This document shows, in pieces, positions 8,019 to 20,921 of a stretch of 64,000 nt of DNA (position 1 is the stretch's first letter; the number at the start of each line of letters is the position of its first letter). The notes beneath the pieces were generated by a model. The model saw only the letters and a list, made by a program, of their open reading frames with translations. It was not told the DNA's origin and did not search any database. The position numbers were made by a program, and so were the translations under genes. The DNA is from Nitrincola alkalilacustris. GTDB taxonomy: Bacteria > Pseudomonadota > Gammaproteobacteria > Pseudomonadales > Balneatricaceae. The stretch is from the NCBI RefSeq assembly GCF_008973755.1, contig NZ_WBOM01000004.1, positions 62,001 through 126,000 on the forward strand, in the 5' to 3' direction.

Positions 8019-9377
8019 TCAAGCAACAAACCCATACAACTGCAACACCAGCAGATCTACCAGCAACATCACCAGCACGAACCCCAGATTCCAGTGTGGA
8101 AACTTGAAAGCACTGATACCGTATCGGCCCTGCATCGTCAGATGAGTACCAGAGAGCGGCGACACCCCAACACCCAGCGCCCAGCCCATCAGAAACACCA
8201 TCGCCAGCATATTCGGATCACTCACCCAGGGTGCCACCAGCCCACCTGCCGTGGCGATACTGATCACCGGATGCACCCCGATGGCAGACACAAACACCAT
8301 CACCACCAGCAACCCCCAGGCGTGCCAGGGCCCGAACCCATTCAACGACAGCTGAAACTCCGCTGCCTGCACCATCGCCCCCAGCCCTGCTGCCAACACC
8401 CCGGCCGACAGAAACAGCAGCGTCTCGCCCGACATGGTAGGCAGCGTATGTTCGATATGCTGCTTCAGCCGCTTTCTGGCAGCCTTGCCGTGTCGCTTCC
8501 ACAGCAGCACCAATGAAAAAATCAGCGACAGCCCCGATACCAGCGTCAGTACCGGCAGCTCCTCCCAGATAAAATGCATCACCATCACCGACACCGCAAG
8601 CAGCACCGGCAGCAACAACGCATCCAGGTGCATCGGATAACCTTCCAGCTCCTTTGCTTCCGGCTGAGACAGCAAACGAACACCGCCGATAAACAGCGCT
8701 ATCAGCGCAACCGGCAGCCCCACCAGAATCAACACCCACAGGCTAGCCCCGGGCGCATTGATCAGCGCCACCCCCATCGCTGCAAAAAAGGGTGACCAGT
8801 GCGCAGCCAGCATGAAGCCACGCGTCAGCACCAGCGCTTGCAACGGCTGTAATGGCTTATTGCGCGCCATTCTGTCGGCCATGATCACCAGCGATGAAAA
8901 ATTGATCACCGCACCGAACAGATGCACCCCCAACAACGTGCGCCAGAGCGCTTTGGGCCCTTTCGGCAACTTCTCATCCACCACCAGATCAGCCGATGCC
9001 ACCAAGCGCAAAAAACTCACCGCCAACAACAGGGCCAGCAACGCCTGATTAGCCTCCAGCGCCCTCACCCACCACTGCCAGTCACCACCGGCGAGCGCAC
9101 CCCAAATCAGCCCCGCCCCACCCACGCCGAGCAGCACTGCCACCTGCAGCGCCTGAATGCCCGACAGCCGATGAAACAACATCAGCGCAGCAATCCACGC
9201 CAGCACCCCTGCCAGTGGTGCCAGAAAAGACAGCCCAAGGCTGGACAGCAGTGCCAGAATCACAACCGCCATCAAAAGCCGACCCGACCAGACAGGCCAG
9301 CGGCTTAGCAGCAAAAAAGGCTTACGCCAGGCCGATACAGGCCGAGAGGATTCGTGAGAAGTCTGGTGAGTGCTCAA
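8019..9377 (-). CDS. Polytopic inner-membrane protein, transporter-like, function unknown
   Basis: 452 residues with about 11-12 hydrophobic segments spread along the length and a soluble, serine-rich first 15 residues. The symmetry of the two halves, the re-entrant-like stretches (GAVINFSSLVIMADRMARN; LMGWALGVGVSPLSGTHLTMQGRYG) and Gly/Ser/Pro breaks within helices suggest a secondary transporter of the ion-transporter superfamily type. I do not recognise a specific family. It is monocistronic and convergent with the HEPN toxin, with no intergenic space. Confidence 0.6.
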   Translation of the reverse strand: MSTHQTSHESSRPVSAWRKPFLLLSRWPVWSGRLLMAVVILALLSSLGLSFLAPLAGVLAWIAALMLFHRLSGIQALQVAVLLGVGGAGLIWGALAGGDWQWWVRALEANQALLALLLAVSFLRLVASADLVVDEKLPKGPKALWRTLLGVHLFGAVINFSSLVIMADRMARNKPLQPLQALVLTRGFMLAAHWSPFFAAMGVALINAPGASLWVLILVGLPVALIALFIGGVRLLSQPEAKELEGYPMHLDALLLPVLLAVSVMVMHFIWEELPVLTLVSGLSLIFSLVLLWKRHGKAARKRLKQHIEHTLPTMSGETLLFLSAGVLAAGLGAMVQAAEFQLSLNGFGPWHAWGLLVVMVFVSAIGVHPVISIATAGGLVAPWVSDPNMLAMVFLMGWALGVGVSPLSGTHLTMQGRYGISAFKFPHWNLGFVLVMLLVDLLVLQLYGFVA

Positions 9378-9546
9378 TTGAGTGTATTCAGATCAATGAA
9401 ATAGTCGGATAACAGAGAAGCGATACACTCTACACCGCCAGCATGGTAGTTTAAAAGTCTGAGTAACTGACTTATGCTTAAAGCGATTTATCGTTAAATA
9501 CAACTGAGCTCCGCCGGCGTTGAGGATTGTCATCATGTAACCTCCG

Positions 9547-9558
9547 GGCGGTAGCGTG
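9547..9558 (+). promoter_or_regulatory. ops element (RfaH recruitment site)
   Basis: GGCGGTAGCGTG followed by CTTTTTT is identical to the ops core that pauses RNA polymerase and loads the antiterminator RfaH in long surface-polysaccharide operons. It lies in the untranslated leader about 85 bp before the first gene (start 9641). A promoter must lie in 9380-9540; no convincing -35/-10 pair was chosen. The 263-bp gap holds nothing else evident. Confidence 0.85.
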
Positions 9559-9640
9559 CTTTTTTACCAGGATTCACATAGTTCATCACACCCTATCTGA
9601 ACCAATCATAATCACCATCAAGGACAGTAAGAGGACAAGG

Positions 9641-12686
<3,046 letters not shown>

Positions 12687-12688
12687 TC

Positions 12689-13789
12689 ATGCAGTTTGTA
12701 GACCTTGCCGCACAACAGGCTCGCATCAAAGACAAGATAGATGCCGCAATCCAGCGCGTGCTGAGTCATGGGCAATATATTCTGGGGCCAGAAGTATACG
12801 AACTGGAAGAGAAGCTTGCTGATTATACCGGTGCACGCTATTGCATCACCGTCGCCAATGGCACCGATGCCCTGCAGATAGCCCAGATGGCGTTGGGGAT
12901 CGGACCTGGGGATGAAGTGATCATGCCGGGCTTCAGCTATATCGCCACGGCAGAAGCGACAGCACTTCTCGGAGCCAAGCCGGTATATATTGATATAGAC
13001 CCACGTACCTACAATATTGACCCTACTCTGATCGCAGATGCCATCACCCCCAGGACAAAAGCGATCATCGCAGTATCTTTATATGGCCAGTGCGCAGATT
13101 TCGATGCAATCAACAAGATAGCCGACCAGCACGGCATACCGGTTATTGAAGACGCCGCCCAGAGCTTTGGTGCAACCTATAAAGGGAGAAAGTCCTGCAA
13201 CTTAAGCACTATCGCCTGCACCAGCTTTTTCCCAAGCAAACCTTTGGGGTGCTATGGCGATGGCGGAGCCATTTTCACCAATGATGAAGAGCTTGCAACT
13301 GTGATGCGCCAGATAGCCCGACATGGTCAGGATCGGCGTTATCATCATATTCGGTTAGGAGTGAACAGTCGGCTGGATACATTGCAGGCAGCAATTTTAT
13401 TGGCAAAGTTGGATATTTTTGATGATGAGATCGTATTGAGAAATGTCGTAGCAGAAAGATATAACAGACTCTTCTCGAAAATTAAAACTAGCACTAACAT
13501 TAAGCCACCAGTTATAAGAGATTGGCACATAAGCACATGGGCCCAATATACTATTACAACAAAAGATCGAGATGCTATAAAAACCTCTTTAGAGGAAAAC
13601 AATATACCAACTGCAATCCACTACCCCACCCCTCTACATAAACAGCCAGTAACTAAGAGCCTTCACGAAAGACTGGAAATATGTGAAAGAATTTCAAAAT
13701 CAATACTATGCCTACCGATACACCCATATCTAGAAAGCAGGAATCAAATAATAATTTATAATGCAATAAAAACAATTTACCTCATCTAA
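12689..13789 (+). CDS. wbpE: PLP-dependent sugar aminotransferase (WbpE/WlbC, DegT/DnrJ/EryC1 family)
   Basis: 366 residues. The family start MQFVDLAAQQARIKDKID, the substrate region ANGTDALQIAQMALGIGPGDEVIMPGFSY, the PLP-contacting VIEDAAQSFGATYKGR and the Schiff-base lysine in SFFPSKPLGCYGDGGAIFTN are all present. It transaminates the 3-keto sugar from WbpB using glutamate. The first two thirds have balanced base composition, but from about 13,390 the gene becomes markedly AT-rich and stays so through the following genes, suggesting a recombination junction inside the gene. The protein remains full length. Confidence 0.9.
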   Translation: MQFVDLAAQQARIKDKIDAAIQRVLSHGQYILGPEVYELEEKLADYTGARYCITVANGTDALQIAQMALGIGPGDEVIMPGFSYIATAEATALLGAKPVYIDIDPRTYNIDPTLIADAITPRTKAIIAVSLYGQCADFDAINKIADQHGIPVIEDAAQSFGATYKGRKSCNLSTIACTSFFPSKPLGCYGDGGAIFTNDEELATVMRQIARHGQDRRYHHIRLGVNSRLDTLQAAILLAKLDIFDDEIVLRNVVAERYNRLFSKIKTSTNIKPPVIRDWHISTWAQYTITTKDRDAIKTSLEENNIPTAIHYPTPLHKQPVTKSLHERLEICERISKSILCLPIHPYLESRNQIIIYNAIKTIYLI

Positions 13790-13799
13790 ATAAGTCAAA

Positions 13800-14957
13800 A
13801 TGAAACTAAAAATATCTTCTCTGAAAGCAATCACAATCATTCTGGTTATAATATCGCACATCACAATAATAGTTCCCTGCAAAAAAAAATTAATAATATT
13901 TAGTCAATCTCGAAATAGATATAGTGGAAATTCACGCTATTTGTTTGAAGAAATAGCCAAAGAAAAATTAAATGTTTTTTGGCTATATAGCTCAAAAGAG
14001 CAACTAAAAAAAATACCAGTTAGCTTTCATAGTAGATGTATTAAAAGAAATTCATTCACTGGAATAGTAACAGCTATTAGAGCTGAGTTTGCATTCATAA
14101 GCCATGGTAGCGGCGACTTTGGAAAGCTGTGGCATCTAATAAAAAACCGCAATATCACCAACCTTTGGCACGCAATCGGAATAAAATATGTAGGGCTATT
14201 AGATAAAAAGCTCTCTGAAAAAGATCTTGCAAAACACAGACGTGAAATAAAATACTACAATACCATGATTGCATCATCTGATATAGATAAGTATCTAACA
14301 GCAGTATGCCATGGAATTGATCCCAAAAAAGTCTTATTAACAGGCCTTCCGAAATCAGACCAATACATTAAGAGAAAAAAAAATCATAAGAGTAGTAGGA
14401 TTAAAATTCTATACGCCCCTACATTCAGAGACTACGAAATAGACAGATCATTATTTTTCAGGTTATCCGGGTACACCGAAGAAAAGCTTATTTCAATGCT
14501 TGATAAAAATCCTGATCATAACTTTTATTTAAGACCACATCCTAATGACTTCATTTCTGTTAGTCACGCTCAACATCTTGAAGAGTTAACAGATGGAAGA
14601 GTCGTAAACTATTCGCAAGAAAAGCATGATGATATAGACGAAACACTTCATGAATTTGATATCATAATCACAGACTACTCTTCAATATATATTGAGCCTC
14701 TGCTCTTTGATACTCCATGCATATTCATTCCATTCGATATTGATAAATACCAAGAAACAAGAGGTCTAGCTTATGACTATGATCTCATAACACCAGGACC
14801 TAAGATAAGTAAATTTGAAGATCTTACATTTTACCTAGAGAATATTGACGAAATTAAAACAAAATGGAGATCGGATCGAGAGCATGCAAAAAAAATATTC
14901 CACAAATATCAAGATGGTAACTCATGCAAACGAATCATAAAAGAAATAATAAAGTAA
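13800..14957 (+). CDS. CDP-glycerol:glycerophosphotransferase-like protein (TagB/TagF family)
   Basis: 385 residues. An N-terminal hydrophobic stretch (about 9-27) may anchor it to the membrane. The C-terminal half carries the hallmark motifs of the family: ILYAPTFRDY, FYLRPHPND and DIIITDYSSIYIEPLLFDTPCIFIPFDIDKY followed by TRGLAYDY. Relatives transfer glycerol- or ribitol-phosphate to teichoic acids or to Gram-negative capsules and O-antigens. No CDP-glycerol synthase is in the window. AT-rich, 10 bp after wbpE in the same operon. Confidence 0.82.
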   Translation: MKLKISSLKAITIILVIISHITIIVPCKKKLIIFSQSRNRYSGNSRYLFEEIAKEKLNVFWLYSSKEQLKKIPVSFHSRCIKRNSFTGIVTAIRAEFAFISHGSGDFGKLWHLIKNRNITNLWHAIGIKYVGLLDKKLSEKDLAKHRREIKYYNTMIASSDIDKYLTAVCHGIDPKKVLLTGLPKSDQYIKRKKNHKSSRIKILYAPTFRDYEIDRSLFFRLSGYTEEKLISMLDKNPDHNFYLRPHPNDFISVSHAQHLEELTDGRVVNYSQEKHDDIDETLHEFDIIITDYSSIYIEPLLFDTPCIFIPFDIDKYQETRGLAYDYDLITPGPKISKFEDLTFYLENIDEIKTKWRSDREHAKKIFHKYQDGNSCKRIIKEIIK

Positions 14958-14958
14958 A

Positions 14959-16155
14959 ATGTCCATGCATGTACTAATCATACCATCATGGTACCCAATT
15001 ACTAAGGATGATGTGAATGGTGTTTTTTTCCGAGATCAAGCTATTGCATTACACGAATATGGTCACAACATAGGTATAATTTCAGCTCACAGCCACTCAC
15101 TTAAAACTATAATAAATAAAAGAAAACTTGTAACGAATTTTGAAGTCGACGAAGGGGTATCAACTTTTCGAAAATCATTCATTCCTGCATTACCTGCAAT
15201 TCCTTATGGCAACTATCTCCTATGGAGGTACACTACTAGGAAGTTGTTTAAAGAATATGTCAAGCGCTTCGGTTTTCCTGAAATCATACATGCTCACTCA
15301 GCTTTATATGCAGGAAAAGTAGCATCTGAATTAGGTTCTGAGCATGATATTCCTGTAGTACTGACAGAGCATAGTACTGCATTTGCAAGAAACCTTTATC
15401 AGGAATGGCAACTCAAACTGATAACACAAGCAGTAAATACTGTTTCATGCTGTATTGCAGTCAGCCCAAGCTTAGGTAGCTTGCTTTCACAGCAACTCCA
15501 GACTGCAAGCGTCCATTGGCACTGGGTACCCAATGTAGTATCGAAACGGTTCGATAAAGCAGTTTGTCAGAAAAAAAATGACAGAAAAGGTCGCCCTGTG
15601 CGGCTTCTCAACCTGGCATTAATGACAGAGAAAAAAGGCCAGATAGACTTGCTGAAAGCTTTTGCGGCTGCATTCACTGATCAAGCACCCGTTGAATTAT
15701 GGTTAGGAGGTGATGGCCCACTTCGTCCTACACTGGAACAACTTTCACAGGAGCTGGGCATATGTGATCGAGTAAGATTCCTTGGACTGGTGCCACCTGA
15801 AAGCGTACCGGTATTGATGTCAGAGGTCGATGTGATGGTTCTACCTAGTCACTATGAAACCTTTGGCGTAGTTGCAGCAGAGGCTTTGATGGTCGGCCTT
15901 CCAGTTATTGCAACAAGATGTGGAGGGCCTGAGTGTATCGTTGGTCCAAATGATGGGTTCTTGATTGAGCCTCATCAGCCTGAGCAACTGGTGCAAGCAC
16001 TAAAGGAGATAGTTAAAAAATTGCAACTTTATTCCCGCACTGAATTAAGCGCTCGTGCACATGCCCGTTTCAGCGGACTTGTAGTAGCAGAGCAACTAAC
16101 CAAGATCTACCACAACACTCTCCAAAGCAAAAATAACAAAGGGATTAAGTTGTGA
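14959..16155 (+). CDS. Family 4 (GT-B) glycosyltransferase
   Basis: 398 residues, a retaining GT-B enzyme. The N-terminal acceptor half starts MHVLIIPSWYPITKDDVNGVFFRDQAIAL, and ILHAHS-like IIHAHSALYAGKVASEL and VVLTEHSTAF follow. The donor half has NLALMTEKKGQIDLLKAFA and the E-x7-E region HYETFGVVAAEALMVGLPVIATRCGGPE. It adds one sugar to the lipid-linked repeat unit at the cytosolic face; donor unknown. It begins 1 bp after the previous stop and overlaps the flippase gene by four bases. Confidence 0.85.
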   Translation: MSMHVLIIPSWYPITKDDVNGVFFRDQAIALHEYGHNIGIISAHSHSLKTIINKRKLVTNFEVDEGVSTFRKSFIPALPAIPYGNYLLWRYTTRKLFKEYVKRFGFPEIIHAHSALYAGKVASELGSEHDIPVVLTEHSTAFARNLYQEWQLKLITQAVNTVSCCIAVSPSLGSLLSQQLQTASVHWHWVPNVVSKRFDKAVCQKKNDRKGRPVRLLNLALMTEKKGQIDLLKAFAAAFTDQAPVELWLGGDGPLRPTLEQLSQELGICDRVRFLGLVPPESVPVLMSEVDVMVLPSHYETFGVVAAEALMVGLPVIATRCGGPECIVGPNDGFLIEPHQPEQLVQALKEIVKKLQLYSRTELSARAHARFSGLVVAEQLTKIYHNTLQSKNNKGIKL

Positions 16156-17429
16156 GTCAATTGATTATTTGGCTATCAAAATTTCTTCAAGGATCTAATA
16201 TTCGTCGAAACACATTAATGACGTTTAACAGGCAGCTTGCAGCCGCTGCAGCACAACTTTTACTTGTCATCGCTATTGCAAGAGAGCTTGGCCCTGAAGG
16301 AAATGGACTATATGCAATGGCTATTCTCGTACCTAGTATGCTTAGTACATTTCTTAACCTCGGTGTAGCACCTGCTACTGTTTATTTTGTAGGTAGAGCA
16401 GAAGTAGACGGGCGACAGGCCTCAAATGAAAACCTGAAGTTAGCAGTGATAGTAAGTTCAATAGGTATTATTTTGGCAGCTCCTATTTTGTATTATTATG
16501 GCAAAACTTTATTCCCTGATGTATCCCTGCTGCTTTTGTTGATTGGCCTCTCGATATTCCCCCTATCACTGCTACTTTCATACTGGAACTCAGTACTGCA
16601 AGGTCTCGAGAATTTCAGAGCATTTAATTGGACGGTTCTGGCTCCACCTCTTACCACTTTGCTCTTAACATTTATTACACTTTACGGGTTAAATTTGGAC
16701 ATTACAGCAGCGGTATTAGCTTATGCTATTGGGCAAGCATGTGGTGTACTCGTAGTATGGCGATATATCCGTCTCTTACCAAACTCGAAGCCCCTTTCTG
16801 CCCCTGGAAATTACAAGCGTCACGTATTAACCTACGGCTGGAAAGCTCATCTATCCAATGTTATGGCTTTTATCAACTATAGAGCAGATATTTTTCTGGT
16901 CAATTTCTTCCTTAGCCCTATTTCAACAGGTATCTATGTCATAGCTGTTCAAATGTCTGAAAAACTATGGATGCTATCACAAGCTGCAAGCACAGTCTTA
17001 TTACCACGCCTATCTGCAATGAGAAGCGACCCTATTGAACGATATAAAATCACCATGCGCACTTCTTTTATTATTGGTGTACTAACACTGGTAGCATCAT
17101 TAATTTTGGCGCTGGCTTTGTATTTTTTATTAGAACCGTTTTTTGGAGAAGACTATAAAGCATCACTATCGCCATTTCTTTGGTTACTCCCTGGTGTAGT
17201 AGTAGGAGCTGTTTCACGCATACAAAGTAACTGCATTGCAGCTGCAGGAAAGCCAGAATGGAATTTTTACTCGTCATTGATAGTTGTCAGCTTAAATATA
17301 GCCTTCAACGTTATACTTATTCCAGTTTATGGGATTATTGGTGCTGCATTATCAACTACTATCGCATATACTATAAATGCAATTATTAAGTTTTTTATGA
17401 TTCGAAAAACTCTTAAGTTAAATAATTAA
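16152..17429 (+). CDS. wzx: Wzx-type O-antigen/polysaccharide flippase
   Basis: 425 residues from a GTG overlapping the previous stop (GTGA). About 12-14 hydrophobic helices and MVF/RfbX-type features: NIRRNTLMTFNRQLAAAAAQLLLVIAIARELGPEGNGLYAMAILVPSML at the N-terminus and a C-terminal polysaccharide-synthesis domain (LFFGEDY-like PFFGEDYKASLSPFLWLLPGVVVGAVSRIQ). It is expected to flip undecaprenyl-linked repeat units to the periplasm. No Wzy polymerase or ligase was recognised beside it. Confidence 0.85.
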   Translation: MSQLIIWLSKFLQGSNIRRNTLMTFNRQLAAAAAQLLLVIAIARELGPEGNGLYAMAILVPSMLSTFLNLGVAPATVYFVGRAEVDGRQASNENLKLAVIVSSIGIILAAPILYYYGKTLFPDVSLLLLLIGLSIFPLSLLLSYWNSVLQGLENFRAFNWTVLAPPLTTLLLTFITLYGLNLDITAAVLAYAIGQACGVLVVWRYIRLLPNSKPLSAPGNYKRHVLTYGWKAHLSNVMAFINYRADIFLVNFFLSPISTGIYVIAVQMSEKLWMLSQAASTVLLPRLSAMRSDPIERYKITMRTSFIIGVLTLVASLILALALYFLLEPFFGEDYKASLSPFLWLLPGVVVGAVSRIQSNCIAAAGKPEWNFYSSLIVVSLNIAFNVILIPVYGIIGAALSTTIAYTINAIIKFFMIRKTLKLNN

Positions 17430-17490
17430 CCCTGTCAAAACAACATCGTTTATTAAAATTTAAACTACAGAATTTAAGTTGCTGAAAAGA

Positions 17491-18561
17491 ATGAAAATAA
17501 TAACAATTATAGGAGCTCGACCCCAGTTTATTAAGGCTGCTGTAGTTTCGCATACGTTCAGCTCGATGCCTGGCAACATACATGAAGTACTAATCCATAC
17601 AGGCCAGCATTATGACTCAAATATGTCAAAGGTCTTTTTTGATGAACTGAACATCTTAGCTCCCAGTTATAATCTTGCTATCGGTGGCGGTACACACGGC
17701 CAAAACACAGGTAGAATGATTGAAAAAATTGAGGCTGTGCTGCTTAAGGAACGACCAGATTGGGTACTTGTTTACGGTGATACTGACTCTACGCTTGCCG
17801 GAGCTATTGCTGCAGTCAAGCTGCACATCCCTATTGCGCATGTTGAAGCAGGTTTACGCTCCTTCAATCGTCGTATGCCTGAAGAACTTAATCGCGTATT
17901 AACCGATCATACTGCTGACCTCCTGTTTACACCAACTGATATAGCCAGTCAAAATCTCATGAATGAAGGCATCTCGCTTCGTCAGATTCATCAGGTCGGA
18001 GATGTAATGTACGATGCTGCTCTTTTCTATGCTGAACGAGCAAAGGAACATAGCTCAATTTTGAAGCAGCTGGACATTAGTAGTAAAAGCTATGTGCTAG
18101 CAACAGTCCATAGAGCGGAAAACACAGATAACCCAATTCGGTTACGGTCTATTCTAGATGGGTTTGCAGCTTCGCAGACAAGCATTATCTGGCCACTCCA
18201 CCCTCGAACCAGAGATAAAATCAGTGACTACTCTCTCAAACTACCGGATAATATTCTAATAATAGAACCACTAGGCTACCTGGATATGGTTATGCTTGAG
18301 CGCCATGCTTCTGTCATCGCAACTGATTCAGGCGGAGTTCAAAAGGAGGCATACTTTTATGGTGTTCCCTGCGTTACTCTTCGCGATGAGACTGAATGGG
18401 TTGAGTTAGTTAATTGTGGTATGAACAGTTTAGTGGGTACTGATTCCGATAAAATCGCAAATTTACTTAGTATACCTTCGATGCCTGTTGAATATACTGA
18501 CAGTTTATATGGTGATGGAAAGGCTTCACAGGCCATAGCATCAGCACTTATAAATTATTAG
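17491..18561 (+). CDS. wbpI: UDP-N-acetylglucosamine 2-epimerase-like enzyme (WbpI/WecB family)
   Basis: About 356 residues from ATG 17491; a longer frame begins with TTG at 17479. Motifs of the non-hydrolysing UDP-GlcNAc 2-epimerases: TIIGARPQFIKAAVVS, TGQHYDSNMS, VYGDTDSTLAGAIAA, HVEAGLRSFNRRMPEELNR, ATVHRAENTD, DSGGVQKEAYFYGVPCVTLRDETEW. With wbpB/D/E in the same operon it is best read as WbpI, converting UDP-GlcNAc(3NAc)A to UDP-ManNAc(3NAc)A, rather than WecB. The pathway's first enzyme, a UDP-GlcNAc 6-dehydrogenase (WbpA), is not in the window. Confidence 0.82.
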   Translation: MKIITIIGARPQFIKAAVVSHTFSSMPGNIHEVLIHTGQHYDSNMSKVFFDELNILAPSYNLAIGGGTHGQNTGRMIEKIEAVLLKERPDWVLVYGDTDSTLAGAIAAVKLHIPIAHVEAGLRSFNRRMPEELNRVLTDHTADLLFTPTDIASQNLMNEGISLRQIHQVGDVMYDAALFYAERAKEHSSILKQLDISSKSYVLATVHRAENTDNPIRLRSILDGFAASQTSIIWPLHPRTRDKISDYSLKLPDNILIIEPLGYLDMVMLERHASVIATDSGGVQKEAYFYGVPCVTLRDETEWVELVNCGMNSLVGTDSDKIANLLSIPSMPVEYTDSLYGDGKASQAIASALINY

Positions 18562-18615
18562 ACTGAAAATATCTATTTTTAAATTAACCTAAAACGAATA
18601 TCGTGTTAGAACAAA

Positions 18616-19791
18616 TCATATTTTTCCTACACACTCATTAAAGATATCACTTAGTTTTTTTGAAGCCTCGCACCTGCTATATTTTTTAACATTTTCGCTA
18701 TAATCTGTAATTATAGCGGACATTGCTTTATTGACATAGCTTTCAAATACATCAAAATCACAAGGGTATTCTAAAACGAATACATAATCTTTTTCTGAAA
18801 AACATTCAAAAACAACTGAACCCTTAGGCACAAGACAAACCACAGGCTTTTTTAACGCCACATAATCAAATATCTTTGTTCCAAGTCCATTTTTCATTCC
18901 ATTAGTAAATAAACAAACATCAGACCCCGCAATATAGTCTAGAACCAATTTATAGTCTTGGTACGGTAATGCTTTAACCTGTGAGCTCACATCATATTTT
19001 AAAGAGCATTTTTCAATTTGCTTATATTCTCCACCTATATAAAAAAAAAATAGATCATTATTATTCTTCAAAACTTCAGCCATCAAGCTGAATGCATCTG
19101 GTGTATATAATAAAAACTTACCGCTGATAATAATTATATTTTTTTGATTAATTCTATTAGGTTTTACCTCTTTGAAATCATCATAATCTACTCCATTATG
19201 GATGACTGAGAACTTATTCTTATATTTATAATGTACATTAGCATACTCGCTCATCAACTCTTTAGTTGCAAACACCACATAACAGGCATATTTTATCGAA
19301 AACCTTTCAATCAAAATATAGAGCTTCTCCCTTATAAAGGACAGCACACCTCTTCGAGCTTTACCATCAAAACCATGATTAATACTCCATGAATCTCTGA
19401 AATCGAGAACAGTTTTAATATTTAAAAAAAACTTGAAGAAAAAACTAAGAATGAATGGATGATATGGACTACCCGTTATATAAACTATATCAATATCACT
19501 TTTTCTATTTAAAACTTGAATGAAAGAATAAAATGGGAATAACAGCTTACAAATAAGCACATTAAATGGAAAATTATAATATTTATTTTTAATTATTTTT
19601 CCGAAATCTAAAGCTTTCCCAGTATCACTTTTGACAACTTTACCTTTGTAATATCTTGGATCGACAGTAATTACGATTGGCTCCCAACTATATTGAGGCA
19701 AGAACTTAACATATTTACTTGCACGAACACCTGAAACATCAGCATAGGGAGGGTAATAGTACGCTAGAATAGCAACTCGTTTCACTTTCAT
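18616..19791 (-). CDS. GT-B glycosyltransferase, AT-rich
   Basis: 391 residues from ATG 19791, nine bases after the preceding gene's stop; the longer frame to 19863 would overlap that gene and its extra residues do not look like a family N-terminus. Features: MKVKRVAILAYYYPPYADVSGVRASKYVKFLPQYSWEPIVIT (N-terminal acceptor domain), DIVYITGSPYHPF, VIHNGVDYDDF and a weak donor region KIFDYVALKKPVVCLVPKGSVVFE. Similar proteins act in O-antigen or capsule assembly. It converges on wbpI with 54 bp between stops and no clear terminator. Confidence 0.8.
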   Translation of the reverse strand: MKVKRVAILAYYYPPYADVSGVRASKYVKFLPQYSWEPIVITVDPRYYKGKVVKSDTGKALDFGKIIKNKYYNFPFNVLICKLLFPFYSFIQVLNRKSDIDIVYITGSPYHPFILSFFFKFFLNIKTVLDFRDSWSINHGFDGKARRGVLSFIREKLYILIERFSIKYACYVVFATKELMSEYANVHYKYKNKFSVIHNGVDYDDFKEVKPNRINQKNIIIISGKFLLYTPDAFSLMAEVLKNNNDLFFFYIGGEYKQIEKCSLKYDVSSQVKALPYQDYKLVLDYIAGSDVCLFTNGMKNGLGTKIFDYVALKKPVVCLVPKGSVVFECFSEKDYVFVLEYPCDFDVFESYVNKAMSAIITDYSENVKKYSRCEASKKLSDIFNECVGKI

Positions 19792-19799
19792 TTCATACC

Positions 19800-20879
19800 C
19801 TATTTTTGTGATTTTAATATTTTTCTTATTTTTCCCACTAAAAGCTGGGCAATATTTTGCCATTCATAACGATCATCAAATCTGAATTTTTTAGGGCTAT
19901 CAAGATTATTTTTAATTTTTTCCATCAAACTATCAGCTGTACACTCTGCTACAACCCACGTAGAGTGATGAAAAATCTCTTTATGGTTTGATACATCTGT
20001 TGCTACAACTGGTTTTTCACACGCCAAATACTCTGCTATTTTGCACGCACCACAATAATCGTTAAAAGTATCAGATGCATAGGGTATCGTGACAACGTCA
20101 CATGCATTAATTAAGGCTGGTATTTTATCTTGCGAAAGCTCTCCCATGTAAACAATCCAGTCATTATTAATATCAACATCAGTGACTTTTCCTGCAATAA
20201 CAATTTTTAATTCGGTATATTCGTCAATAAGCTTTTTACAAGCATCAATTAAAAGTGGCCCTCTTACTGGAGTAACTGATCCGAAATATCCCACAATTGG
20301 AATATTAACTTCCAACCCTGCTTCTCTGCGTGCCTCATACATATCAAGTGGCTTAAATAACTTTCTGTCTACTCCATTTACAATACATAATGTTTCTTTA
20401 GCCAGCCCTGAAACGTACTCCACCAAGCTATCACTTGCACACATGACTAAATCAGCCGACGAAACAGCTGATTTAAACATATATCTCATACCCGGAATTT
20501 TACCTGACTTGAAGCATAAATAAAAATCATAGACATCAAATATAAATTTACAACCTATTTTTTTTGCATAAATCGAGGCCATAAAACCAATGTGACTATC
20601 CCCACTAGCAATTATCACGTCTGGATTGATCAGTTTAATCTCATTATATGTTCTATATAATGCAAATGGTATCGATAAAATTCTGAATGGAATTGATGTA
20701 AACTGCACACCTTCATGCACAACCTTCAGCGGCCGATAGCTTCTATAATCTATTGCCAAAACATTTACTGAAATATCATCACCAACCATATTTACTGGCA
20801 AATGATATAAACGCCCAAACCGATCAATGATAAGGTCTTTATTTGTATAGTACCTCTTACATAATATAAGAATGCGCAT
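19800..20879 (-). CDS. Family 4-like glycosyltransferase, AT-rich
   Basis: About 359 residues from ATG 20879 (MRILILCKRYYTN); a frame extending to TTG 20900 is possible, and GGAG stands only three bases before the ATG, so the start is uncertain. GT-B layout: acceptor domain with DVIIASGDSHIGFMASIYAKKIG, the hinge VNGVDRKLFKPLDMYEARREAGL and IVGYFGSVTPVRGPLLIDA, then CDVVTIPYASDTFNDYCGACKIAEYLACEKPVVATDVSNHKEI. Sugar donor and acceptor are unknown. Cotranscribed with the two neighbouring transferases. Confidence 0.8.
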   Translation of the reverse strand: MRILILCKRYYTNKDLIIDRFGRLYHLPVNMVGDDISVNVLAIDYRSYRPLKVVHEGVQFTSIPFRILSIPFALYRTYNEIKLINPDVIIASGDSHIGFMASIYAKKIGCKFIFDVYDFYLCFKSGKIPGMRYMFKSAVSSADLVMCASDSLVEYVSGLAKETLCIVNGVDRKLFKPLDMYEARREAGLEVNIPIVGYFGSVTPVRGPLLIDACKKLIDEYTELKIVIAGKVTDVDINNDWIVYMGELSQDKIPALINACDVVTIPYASDTFNDYCGACKIAEYLACEKPVVATDVSNHKEIFHHSTWVVAECTADSLMEKIKNNLDSPKKFRFDDRYEWQNIAQLLVGKIRKILKSQK

Positions 20880-20921
20880 TGGCTCCAGACTACTCTTCAA
20901 TATGAATTGTGCATTTTTTAG

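Noticed and set aside
18562-18615. Terminator between wbpI and the converging transferase
   Set aside because: No GC-rich stem is visible in this AT-rich 54-bp gap.
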